NCBI GenBank assembly: GCA_024741835.1
Contig: JAENRP010000042.1
Location: 140,963-204,962 of the forward strand
Origin: Diplocarpon mali
Lineage: Eukaryota; Ascomycota; Leotiomycetes; Helotiales; Drepanopezizaceae
Direction of reading: 5' to 3'
Length of the DNA: 64,000 nt
The position numbers and the translations under genes are program-made. The notes beneath the pieces are model-generated. The model had not been told where the DNA came from, made no database searches, and saw only the letters and a program-made list of their open reading frames with translations. Below are positions 33,537 to 44,215 of the stretch, one piece after another (the first letter of the stretch is position 1; each line of letters starts with the position of its first letter).

Positions 33537-33973
33537 CTCCGCAGCGAGAAGAGTAGAAGTGACGTTCACGGAAGAAAATCGAGCTGATTATACAAGCCGC
33601 CAACGTTGCCGCCCCCACCGAAAAATACACTAATTACGTGTACGAGGACTCCGCCATCCAAAGCTCAAGATCTGGAGGTGGGGGACGAGGCGGAGGAGGA
33701 GAAGGCGCATGCTCTTGTCATAGGTCCTAGTTCCGATGTCAAATCGTGATTCGAAGTCTTGAGATCCTGTTGAAGCCCACCAGCCCCCCGATTTGATTGC
33801 CTGGGGAGTCGCCAGAAAGTCAGAGACCCAACTGCCCAGCCTGCTGCATTTTCCGAGATTTCCGACGGGGTCTTGGCGACAGCTCATAATCCAGACAGGC
33901 ACTCATGCCGCAAACGTAGGCCTCTGGAAGTCATCGGAGAAACAGACATGAGGCAATCCCATCAGTTCTGGCT
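33537..33973. other. Upstream DNA of the membrane-protein gene
   Basis: About 0.4 kb with a minus-strand frame (33630-33902) lacking family features. It probably contains the promoter of the minus-strand membrane-protein gene. Confidence 0.4.
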
Positions 33974-34252
33974 ATGCTGTGGTGCTATGTCGCAACGCCG
34001 ATGTGCCTGGGTTTTTTCCTGCTGACTGTAACTGTAACCATCGTCTGGGGTTTGAGAGCTCGATGCTACAACCCGGCTTTCTGCCTGAATCACGAGGCAC
34101 TAGATCGGGGGTTGGTGGGGACAGCGGGGGCTTGGCTCTACGGAACAACGCAACTCTGGATACCTCACGACGCGAGCTACTCGTTACTCGGAATCTACCC
34201 CATGAGTCAACGCAATGCAATCCAAGATCTGCTAACGCAGCCGGTGGCTTGA
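33974..34252 (+). CDS. Possible small membrane or secreted protein, 92 aa
   Basis: Starts at a true ATG. The first 28 residues are strongly hydrophobic (MLWCYVATPMCLGFFLLTV...), ending in Arg residues, as in a signal anchor; the rest is mixed with two Cys. No family is recognised. It may be the terminal exon of a larger transmembrane protein whose earlier part has decayed, or chance. Confidence 0.25.
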   Translation: MLWCYVATPMCLGFFLLTVTVTIVWGLRARCYNPAFCLNHEALDRGLVGTAGAWLYGTTQLWIPHDASYSLLGIYPMSQRNAIQDLLTQPVA

Positions 34253-35450
34253 GGGCGATTAGGGAGGGTTGGAAGGTTAAGTTGAGGGTGATCTCGGGGC
34301 ATTAGGGGACGGTGACTCCCCCGTATGAGGATATTATAAGAACCTACATAATGTCGATTCGGCCTAAGGCATGGAAGACTGGCGAACTTCAAGCCAGATT
34401 CACGGTGCAAAGGGTCCGTTGCCGTGTGGGTTTCGACGGCGAACCCAGAAACCCACCCCGAAATCTAAGGGTCCGTGGGTGACTCTGCGCGATGAAACGA
34501 GTAGCAATAAGATTTTGAACGTCCCCATGTTCCTGCGACTGATGACTCATAGATCATATAGAGTCTCTGGGCAGTGGTAATGGGTTATCTGCAGCGTCCA
34601 AGTTGGAACTTGCTCGTACGCAGCCTTTTCTATAGGTTGCACATTTACTGCAAAATCCACTGACTGGCCTGTCCCCCGCAAAGAGTCGTTACTACTATGC
34701 AATTACGGTCCTCCCATGGTTTACATGTTGAACTTTTGGCTTCTATCACTGCTGAGCATTTTGAGACTTGACGCCATAAGTTAGAGTGTACATATTAGTC
34801 TCTGTGGAATTACCAAGTATCAGGTCCTCTCATAGATAGAAATAAGCGTAAGCTTGAAGAAATTAAGTCAGGGAACTTTACCAAAATTCGGGGGCGACAT
34901 GTTAGCTCGATGTTTAAATTAGAGTGGAGAATACTCTTGGCACGGTCATTCTACCCTTGTAATATAGTAGTGTTCAGCGGATTTGCAGCTCACTGAGAAC
35001 AAGCAGGTGCAGACTTTTGTCATGATTTTGGATGGTACTAAAACTAATTCCCACAGCCAAATAATCATTTATCTTTCCCATTGGACTGCAAGCAAGGACA
35101 TACCGTAAAAAGGTCAGTGGCTGCCTAGAAACTCACATATTCCCCCCCCAGGCTGTTCCTAGGTTGTCCCCAGGATCCAAAATCCTATCGTTGCAACCCA
35201 TTGAAAAAAATATTGAGTTGCTCGCGATTCCTTCACTACCTCCTTTACCTTTTCTTCGGAACGATAGAATTTCTACCTTTTCAACTAAGCATGCAGCTCA
35301 TGAAAAAGTAGCCAAAAAATATATAATCATAGAAAGATTTATATTTGACATAGTTTTTATAGCGTAAATAGACATTTCGTAATATAAAATCAACATCATA
35401 CCTTACATGTTATTTTCTTTACATAGGGGCCTTGCACTTGGCATTGGCAG
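34253..35450. other. Intergenic DNA, becoming AT-rich
   Basis: No supported gene. From about 34720 the composition turns AT-rich, leading to the SINE-like copy that starts at 35451. Confidence 0.45.
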
Positions 35451-36164
35451 GTTTTTTTTCTTTTTAATATGCTTTAATAGCCCTGAACCAAATAGTAAAA
35501 GTGGAAGATGCTATACTATATTCTTAGATATAAGAAGAAACTAGTATAGAAACTCCTTTTATCTCTACTATTTAGCCTAATATGATTATAATCCCTAATT
35601 CTTTAAACAAGAGTCTAACTTACACCTTAGCCAATAGTTATTCTCTTTAAGTCTTAGGTGAGTATATTCTTGAGAGGTGCCTTGACAAATAGAGTCGCCT
35701 GAAGTTTCCTATTCCAGGACAAGCTCTTAACGCATATAGCGGCTATTTATTCAATTGTATTAAGTGTCTTACTAGTAGGCGGCGGTTCTAGATTATAACC
35801 CTTCTTGCCGAGTTTATAAATTTTTCGAAATATATATTTTCTCTTCTTGCTTCTTATATATTACAACCTACCTTTTTCCCCTTTACATCCTTTATCAATT
35901 ATCTCCTCTAAATATAGGTGTATATTTAAATAATCCTAAAGCTCGTAGGTCAAGGTAGAAAGTAAAGGGCATTTACATAAACAGTAGTATAAAAAAACTT
36001 TCATTCCGAAGCTTTCGAAAAGTGCTAAGCTTTATTCGACATAGGGTTTGATTATTTCGTAATCGAAGGGACTCAATCTCGGCTTTGCAGATTCTCTAGA
36101 AATAATCTAAAGAATCTGCAGGTTCTTAGGAGATTCTATATACAGGTATTGAGTCGTCGCCTCC
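35451..36164 (+). repeat. Full-length copy of the 710-bp SINE-like repeat
   Basis: 714 bp, starting with a T-run (GTTTTTTTTCTTTTTAATATGC) and ending GTCGTCGCCTCC. It is flanked by TGGCATTGGCAG (35439-35450) and TGGCACTGGCAG (36165-36176), a 12-base direct repeat with a single T/C difference, the best target-site duplication of the family here. The long, variable duplication and A-tail (minus strand) point to retroposition by a LINE-type machinery, not to an LTR or DNA transposon. Confidence 0.87.
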
Positions 36165-36176
36165 TGGCACTGGCAG

Positions 36177-36929
36177 TTATTACTAGCTGCATAGGCGAGA
36201 CCTGATTTCAGGAGTATGAGGCCATCGCTACGATCTCGAAGCCTTTTATTACCGCGAATACAGTATTACGTCCTACCATAACAATTTAGTTGCACATACC
36301 ATTCACAGTTGAGCCCCGCAGACTATCGTAATGAAGTCTAGAGCTTTCGTGACGCTCAGACCCTGTCATGTTTAAATAAGCGAGTTCCTCCTGCTACATC
36401 AACAAAGATCACAAACCCACTTGAGCCATTCCGAAGCACCAATACGACATTCAAACTTCGAGAATCAAATGATATCAGGTAGAAATAATGATACTAAGTC
36501 TTATTCCCGTCGTCCGGTTGCTTTCTTGCTTTCTGGGGATCGACAAGTTCCCTCGAGAAGAGTTTGGGATTGAGGTAACGTCAATGCTGGCAACCGAAAC
36601 TGGATAAGGTGTATCTAAGTTTTGTCACCAATATGATAATCCGACAAAGGCTCCGCCGACTAAAATTGGGATTACCGATCTGTAGCCGAAACTCTTGAAA
36701 CATTAACGACGAATCTAAAATAGTCACTTTTTCTAAAGATAGAGGTCACTGGTCGTAGAAAGAGGAGCGTGATGTTATGATAGCTACTTAGGGGGCGTGC
36801 CTCGGCTAAACTGTCCTTAGCCTTGTGGCACGTGTGGTTTACGATATACCTCATTTTTCACCTCGCCCTCATCAAGCCCGAGAAAACTTGAGCCCAATTC
36901 TTTGTGTAAAACTCAAAAATTCCTTGAAA
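36177..36929. other. Intergenic DNA upstream of the GST-kappa-like gene
   Basis: About 0.75 kb with no gene; the right 100 bases, rich in C and T, form the leader of the next gene. Confidence 0.5.
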
Positions 36930-37816
36930 ATGCCGCCTTCTTCCCCAATGCGCTCTTCTTTGACGATCTACGTTGATTGCGGTACTCCCTCCAGTTCCCC
37001 CTTCTTTCACTATTCAATTATAGCTAACACGCCCTTTAGTATCCCCTTACTCCTGGTTTGGCATCACTTCTCTCTTAAAGTACCGCCCGGCTCTCCTCGC
37101 TCATGGCGTCACCGTAGATATTGTGCCATTCTTCCTCGGTGGCGCAAGGGATGCGGCCGGAAACCCTTGGACACCGACACCGAAATGGAAAGAGGCCTTT
37201 TCGAAGCAGGATAGTGAAATGACGGGAGAGCTGCTGGGGCTGAAGATTGTACAGCCGGTGGAGTTCCCGATTCTGAGTCTTTTTGTGGGTCTCACTATCT
37301 TCCTCTTCGGAGTTTGATTCTAGGTATGGTTTGAGGGGCCGGGGAAGATGGTGAGTTGAAAGTTTTGACAACTGTAACAGAACGGGCTGATAGAATGGTA
37401 TCTTTAAGAAATAGTGTGCTGACATACCTCAGCCCGTTCGTGTAGCTACATACATCAAAAACCACCACCCTGCGTCCAAATTTGAAGCTTCCTTCCTCGC
37501 CTTGGTATCTAGTTACTGGAGCCTTGGAATCAACATCTCCAAGCCCGAAGGCATAAAACGTGCCCTGTCCCCAATCTTTAATGAACTAGAGATTGAGGAT
37601 ATCATGGAGAAAGCTGTGAGTTTTGAGAACAAGAAAGAGCTGCTTGATAGGACAAAGGAATCGCAGGCTTTTGGCGCGCCGTGGATCGTGGGGGTTGACA
37701 GAAGGGGGGAGAAGAAGATGTGGTTTGGGAATGATAGGTGGGACCAAGTATTTTGGCATTTAGGGGTTCCATTTAGAGGTGTGGAGGTCTTGGTAGGAGG
37801 GGAGAGTAAAATGTAG
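36930..37816 (+). CDS. DsbA-fold protein, glutathione S-transferase kappa type
   Basis: Exons 36930-36981, 37040-37284 and 37433-37816 give 226 aa. The N-terminal strand leads to DCVSPYSWF, where the Ser of the SPY motif is the glutathione-activating position of the kappa class; the usual thioredoxin CxxC is absent. Next come an ALLAHGVTVDIVPFFLGG block, a helical insertion with SYWSLGINIS, and FGAPWIVGVD containing the cis-Pro of the thioredoxin fold, ending with a WFGNDRWDQVFWHLG block. Family members conjugate glutathione or isomerise 2-hydroxychromene-2-carboxylate; fungal ones are often mitochondrial or peroxisomal. Intron 1 is phase 1, intron 2 (148 bases) phase 0. The C-terminal residues ESKM do not form a standard peroxisomal signal. 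No adjacent aromatic-degradation gene is present. Confidence 0.88.
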
Positions 37817-38233
37817 GAATTTTTAGGGATTCTGGGTCGGCCTATGCATGGAAGTGTACTGATCATATGGAATCGACCTTAAGTACGGATACTCAATGAC
37901 TAGATCACCGCAATCTTGTGCTTTCGACCTAAGATAAAGTACTGAGAATTTTCAACATCTTTCGTGTGCCCAAATAGCGGTTTCTTCCACTGTATTATAC
38001 CTCGGTGCCTTCCAAGTCAATCTCCAGTCCTTGCATGTCTCTTCCTTCTTTAACCACATTATATGTTTTCACAACTTACTAAAAATACTCTCCTTCTGCG
38101 CCCTCAAATCTATTTCCTGGGTCCATGTACTTCTAGGCTGAGTATGTAGATACAAATAGATGCCCGCTACTTCATTCGGCTGCATAACCCACCTCTGAAC
38201 CTCTTTCAATTTCTACTCCTCCTCCTCCTTCTC
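37817..38233. other. Short intergenic region
   Basis: About 0.4 kb between the convergent GST-kappa-like gene and the broken dehydrogenase. A CTC/CTT-rich tract lies at 38212-38245. No gene. Confidence 0.5.
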
Positions 38234-38855
38234 CTACTTCCTTCTCGTCCAGCCCCAAATCAGTTTCCCATGCACCGGGCCATCAATAGCCAAATGCGCC
38301 ACATGGATCCCCTTGGCCTGGTACTCCGGCATCATGATTTGCGCTTGAGATCTGAGTCCAAATTTCCCTGGCGAGAACGATGACAACCCCGCGCTACCAC
38401 GCAACGACCCTGTCGCACCCGTGAATAGAATAGTGCCTTTCGCCTCAGCGAGCCTATTGGGCAACGTGAATTTCGTGGCCCAAAACGTACCGAGAGGATT
38501 GATCTTGGTGAAGTTCTTAAAATCCTCACTACGCGTCTTAATATAGAGCGGCCATTAACTCGCCTCGCGCCAGTATTGTACACCAACACGCTCACAGGCC
38601 TAAATTCATGCTTGATCTTTGAGAAGGAAGAGATGACGTCTGATTCGGTGCGTAGGTCGATGATGTAGTACCGTGCAGTGGAGGGTCCGAAGTAGATTTC
38701 GATACCGGTAGCCATGGTGCTGAGGGCGGATGCTGTGCGTGCGAGGAGAGTGACGATCAAGCCTTCTGAGACGAAGCGGCGAGCCACTGCCTCCTGATAC
38801 TAGGCCCGGCGCCGACGACAGCTATGACTGGTCTTGAGGCTGGGTTTTGTGTCAT
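38234..38855 (-). pseudogene. Broken short-chain dehydrogenase/reductase
   Basis: On the minus strand an ATG at 38855 starts MTQNPASRPVIAVVGAGPSI, the Rossmann start of an SDR. The frame then shifts to VARRFVSEGLIVTLLAR and again, after VLVYNTGAR, to FTKINPLGTFWATKFTLP, then ILFTGATGSLRGSAGLSSFSPGKFGLRS and a C-terminal VHGKLIWGWTRRK. Two frameshifts that no intron can bridge make it a pseudogene. The usual YxxxK catalytic pair is replaced: FSPGK sits where YSPGK is typical, so the relative may belong to the atypical SDRs lacking the Tyr, or the Tyr was lost after decay. Sequencing error at both places is possible but less likely. Confidence 0.82.
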
Positions 38856-41800
38856 GGTGGAGAGAATTGAATGCCTGTACTGAATCGAGGTTATTAGATT
38901 GAACCTGGGCTTGAATACATGAGATGTGATGAGATGAAGTTGAGGCGGGGTTGACTTCGGGGTAAAAGCTGAGGATGAGAGTCACATCAAATTTCTCATA
39001 CGAAAATACTTTGAGGGTAGTTTTCCCCCTTGTTTCTGCTTATATTGAGGGAGCTGGAAAGTTGTAGCATTAGATGCCGTTCTTTAAGCTTCGCTTGAGA
39101 AACGCGGTGATGAATACCAATCAGATTGAGACCTCGGCGTCAAGTGCCTAGGGCGATTTATGATTCAAAACTTTGAACCACCAAAATAAGGGGCCTAATC
39201 GTCCTTTTCCGCCTACCTGTGAGCGTAATAGAGTAGCATCATTTGTCAATCACTTTTGACCAGTCCTGACGCATTCATGTTACTACATGACATTCTGTTA
39301 GCCATCGCTAGAAAGTAGCTTGTTTCCCAGTAAATAAACACAGGAGCGGGTATTCAAGCTAAGAATAGATTGGACTTATAAGTATATATATGCAAATGAC
39401 ATACATTCGAGTCCCAATTCATCTCTCAAGGGGCCGGAAAAAATTAAGTGTACTGTAAAATCAAATCAGGGTCAACTGGGCCGTTAACATCCAATATTCG
39501 TGCCTGCATTTCTTACGTGGCGGGTAAAATCTTCGAATACTTGCAAAACATTAAAATTTTGACTCTTGTCCGAGCTTCTCGAGATCTGAAGCCCGCAGGT
39601 GGTGATCCTCGAAGCTGAGCTTCCAGATGCAGCTGGCCATCTACCACTCTGGGACACAGCTTTTCAGGAAATCTCGAATAAAAGTCAAAGGCTTCAGTCA
39701 GAATGGACTTTTAGAGCACATCAACCAATGCCGTGCGATCTACACCCGAGATTGGATCCATGCTGCGCATCCACGCAAGTGCCTTGACGACATTAACCAG
39801 CTGAACACAAGTATACATGTCCCGGGCTCGAGGTAGGTTATCGAAGAGTATGAACTTCAGCCTCCATATCGCGTGGAACATTCAGCTTTTATCTCCATAA
39901 AACATCATGCATATCTAGCCAAGGGCAAGATGCGTCAAATAGTAGTCGAACGCCGTTGGTGCATTTGCTGAAGTCTAGGGCGCATTGGCTATTTCCCAAC
40001 TATAGGGAGCTTTGCATTCGGACAGTACAGACTGCATTCTGTGATTTCAGTTTATCTGGTCTTGGCTTCATTTGCTTGATTAATATTATCAGATGGGCCT
40101 AACTGAACAAGTCCTTGACGTATCTTGCTAACTAAGATACAGAAAGCGACCCTGCTGCGCCCACGCCGGAAAGGCCAATCGATAATCCCATACCTAGCTT
40201 CCTGAAAGCATAGGTGCTTTGTTCGATCTGTTCGCGATGGAAATCAAATTCTTGCAGAGAGAGCTTCAATTCTATAGTCGAAATCCGAGTAGTTATGCGT
40301 TTTGGAATTGACATGCTCTGCCACAATACCTAAGGCTCCGGGCAAAAACCTCACCGAACCTCTCATAAAATATCTGCTCATGCTGTGCAGTGATAGGAAG
40401 TTTCGACCTCCAGAATCCAGTTCAACCAAGTAGGGTTCTACGTTTGGATATTCGCAGGGTTACCTTAACTGGCGATACCGAATCTCGCTCCCGACACGAG
40501 TCCATACTTCCATTGGGGAGCTAAGAAAAAGCAGCTAGAAAAACTCTTGAAGAAGTTATCCAAAGGAAAAATAAAGTAATGACTGTGTAGAGCATCTGTG
40601 AGTCGTGCTGGCATCCGCAACGATAAGTCATGGGCAGGAGCAAGGTGCGTCTCATCAGGACCCGTCGGCTGCTCATGGAAAGCTTGATGTGTTAATTGGA
40701 AAATTGAAAACGGGGTTAGACGGTGAGTTAAGTATTTGTTAGGTAGAGGTTATACGAAGATTTTCCGTTTTGGGGGCGGAGAGGAAAGTGTTTCGTGTGT
40801 GGGTTCGCTATGGTGGCTTCTAGAGAGGGCTTAGTCTTCCAATCTTAAAATAGCAAAGAAAGTTAGGGAAGAAGAAAGATGTAGGGTGGCTTTCTAATTC
40901 CAATTCTGGCGGGAAATATCTATAGAAAATTTCCAGGGGCCCTCTGTAACTAGCCGGCGGGAATATGCATGAAGTCGATACATCCGTTCCTAGATTTGGT
41001 AAACAAGTGGCCGTCTGCTACGGAAATCACGGGAGACGGGTAGATCGTAGGAGCTGCTGCATATCTGCAAGGCCCGGATGAGAGCGGCCCATTGAATTAA
41101 AAAAATTCGACTTGAGTCCATAGGGCCAGCGCTTTGTTTTCTTCGCTTCGCTCGCTTCCCCGCCGAGTCCCCCTCTCATACGAGGTAGCTTTCTAAGCCG
41201 GCAATACTTCTATGAGCGATTAGTCTACCCTCTTAAGAGGACCAAACAACGTCATAACGTGAAAGATTCCTGTCCGGGGCTCGCTATTGGCAAGCATGTG
41301 CCGTGGTGCGGGGTAGAGGCAAGTGCCGATCAGCTAGAAGGATTGACGAAAAAGAAATGAAAGAAAGCGATAATAGAAACTTGTCTGTAAAAACCATGAG
41401 ATAAGGCAAAAGGATTCCACACGAGTAATAGAAGAGATTATAGTGAGTCACCTGGCTTGTATTCCTTACCTTCGTCTCAACGTTAACCGAGGCTTACTTT
41501 TGTGACCCATCCCGTGCTACCTTGAACCCAGCATACCAGTAAACAGTAACACACTCTGCCAAAGAAAACTCTGCCGCAAGGTAAATTTATCGGCTGACTA
41601 TCCAAATCTTGGTAAGCGAACTTGTTGATAGCAGCTAGCTCCCCCTTCCTGCTGGTAACCAGGAATTTCAACTCTTGGTCAACTTCGGCCTCTATTCCTT
41701 TCAGCCCTTGCTCTGTCACAATTAACAATTCTCTCTTTAAGCTCCTTGTGCTCGCGCTCGCGATCATCTTACACAAGACAGGATCAGATAAAGCGCAACA
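38856..41800. other. Long intergenic region, no supported gene
   Basis: Nearly 3 kb. Short frames on both strands (39599-39836, 40132-40429, 41483-41776) lack family features. From about 41500 to 41800 the plus strand is C/T-rich and forms the leader of the transporter gene. No RNA gene, transposon end or array repeat was noticed. Confidence 0.5.
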
Positions 41801-43663
41801 ATGAGCGCTCCCTTCCCCGAAACGTCAAGTGCCGACGAGAAGCTCTCTACTCGCAGCAACGACGCGCAAGTCGAGAATCCAAACCAGCTCAGTTCCTTGA
41901 ATAATCTATCTCCGGATCCAGACGCGCAGTTGAGTGACCAGGAGAAGACGGTTGTGGTAAGCTTTTCCAAGATGTTGGCATCGCGTTGGCGAGTGGCGGG
42001 GCGTGGGGTTATCGAGGATGCTGGCTGATTGTGCTGTGTAGGATCGCAAATTGCTATGGAAGTTGGATTTGACGCTGATTCCTTGGGTATGCAATTTTAA
42101 ACTTTTCACTACATATCAAGTATTTCTTCGACTAATCTCGGAAATGCGATTGAGGTATATATGGAGCTTGAGTTAGGAACGTACAACCTGGAGGCCTGAA
42201 AACATAGCTATTCCATATTCCCCTTTTTCTAGTGAATATATTTCAATGCTGATTGTCTTCGATAGCTCTGTATTCTCTATCTCCTTGCTTTTCTCGACCG
42301 AACAAACATTGGCAATGCCAAAATCGATGGACTACAAGCCAGCCTGGGCGATTCGCGGGGGCCCATGACTCTGGGAAGATACAATGCCTCTCTTTCTATC
42401 TTTTTTGTTTCATACTCTGTCTTTGAGTAAGTCCTACTCATTCAAAATTATCCAAGTAATAACAATATCCTGAACAAGATCGCCAGACCGTTGACCAACA
42501 TCCTGCTCAAGCGCCTCCGACCCTCAGTCTTTATCCCAATCATCATGGTAGTATGGGGTCTTTGTATGACCTTCATGGGCTTTGTCGAGAACTGGTCTGG
42601 TCTTATGGCCGCCCGCTGGTTCCTCGGTCTCGCAGAAGCTGGTCTCTTTCCCGGCATCAACTACTACCTTTCTTGCTGGTATAAACGCTCCGAGTTTGGC
42701 ATCCGCGCCGCCATATTTTTCTCCGCTGCCGCTGTCTCGGGCTCTTTCGGAGGTCTTCTCGCGGCCGCAATCGTGAAGATGGATGGTTTGGGCGACTTGG
42801 ATGGCTGGGCTTGGATTTTCATCCTCGAGGGCATTACCACTGTTCTCTTCGGCGTTGCCTCGTTCTGGTGCGTCCACGATTTTCCCGACGAGGCCAGATT
42901 CCTTTCTGAGCAGGACCGCGCGCGTGTCGTCCGCAGATTAAAACTTGATAAGCAGAGTAGTGCTGAGCACGAGGCATTCCACATGAAGTATGTCTGGATG
43001 GCCCTGAAGGATTATAAGATGTGGCTAGGGATGGTCATCTACATGGGATGCGACATGCCGCTATACGCATTCTCGCTCTTCCTTCCGACAATTATCAAGC
43101 AGATGGGATACAGCAGCACTACTGCGCAACTCCTCAGCGTACCTCCATATGCCCTTGCTGCGTGTCTTACCGTCCTCATCGGATTCATCGCCGACCGCAC
43201 ACGTCAACGGGGACTCTGCAACATCGGCGTAGCTTTCATCGGAATCGCCGGCTTCGCCATGCTCCTGGGATCCGATGAGCCACGCATCAAGTACGCCGGT
43301 ACCTTCCTAGGTGCCCTAGGTATATACCCCTGTATCTCAAACACCATCTCCTGGGTCGCGAATAACATCGAGGGAGTCTACAAGCGCGGCGTGGTCCTCG
43401 GTTTCGTCATCGGCTGGGGTAATCTGAATGGTATTGTCTCGTCAAACATCTATCAGAAGTCGCCGTTTGTTGCCGGCCACTCTACAATTCTGGCGTACAT
43501 GGTTGCTTGTCTGATGGGTGGAAGTGCCTTGTTGCGCTTCTTGCTGGCGAGAGAGAACCGGCTGAGAGAGGCTGGGAGGAGAGACCATTGGGTTCAAGGT
43601 ATGACTGAAATGGAGTCTGAAAACTTGGGTGATCAGAGACCGGACTTCAGATACACTTTATGA
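41801..43663 (+). CDS. MFS transporter, anion:cation symporter (Dal5-like) family
   Basis: Exons 41801-41956, 42042-42086, 42266-42426 and 42487-43663 give 512 aa. After a hydrophilic acidic N-terminus of about 50 residues comes the DRKLLWKLDLTLIPW start of helix 1 and the signature FLDRTNIGNAKIDGL, the hallmark of the ACS family that includes allantoate, nicotinate, pantothenate and biotin carriers. About twelve membrane segments follow, with the G-rich WFLGLAEAGLFPG motif of helix 4-5 and a central cytosolic loop near residues 260-290. The third junction is phase 2 and requires the CGCCAG acceptor at 42486 to give FEPLTNILL. It should sit in the plasma membrane and import a small organic anion. 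It is followed 0.55 kb downstream by a flavin monooxygenase on the same strand. Substrate cannot be assigned. Confidence 0.92.
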
Positions 43664-44215
43664 GATATTGTGTGACTGGATAATTTTTATGCAAGTGATT
43701 GGCATTTGACGTGGTGGAGATCTCGTATGGCGGACAGTTGATTCAATCTCCTGGACTTGGACATTGTTGTTTTTGAAGGAATGTAACGAGGTAATCAAGA
43801 TATAACAATCCGAGACAGAGTTTTATTCAAAACATTCGTTCCAAGCGTGTATGATTAAATTGGTAATGATTTTAGTGTTAACGTTCGTTTACGCATCTGT
43901 GTCCTCGGAGGTGAGAGCACTGCAAAAAGGGGTCATAAATAAAAATCAGCACGTGCATGGGGTGCTACCCCCTCAATCGCTTGGACTCTGAGCTTCCTGC
44001 AGTCAGAACTTCGACCCCACATCTCGTATCTTCACAGCTGACAAACTACATCGATACCAAAACGATACTGGCAGCTGTATATCTGATATTAGTTCTCCCA
44101 CAAGACTAATGCCTCTCACTTAAGTCCTGAACCTTTTGCTTCTATTCAGAAGTTCCAAACCCTGGCTTCAAAAGTCTCGAGATTCAGCGCTAACCCAAGG
44201 TTGTATCTAACAACA
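43664..44215. other. Intergenic region between transporter and monooxygenase
   Basis: 550 bases holding the end of the transporter transcript and the promoter and leader of the FMO gene. One GCACGTGC palindrome-like word occurs near 43950. No gene. Confidence 0.5.

Noticed and set aside
33537..33569. Longer N-terminus for the four-helix protein
   Set aside because: The upstream codon is GTG, not ATG; eukaryotic start at the ATG at 33536 was preferred.
42427..42480. Transporter exon extension using acceptors near 42452 or 42480
   Set aside because: These give either a stop or an Asn-rich insertion; the acceptor at 42486 yields FEPLTNILL, which fits the family.
42524..42984. Minus-strand frames within the transporter gene
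   Set aside because: Complement of the transporter coding sequence; no independent features.
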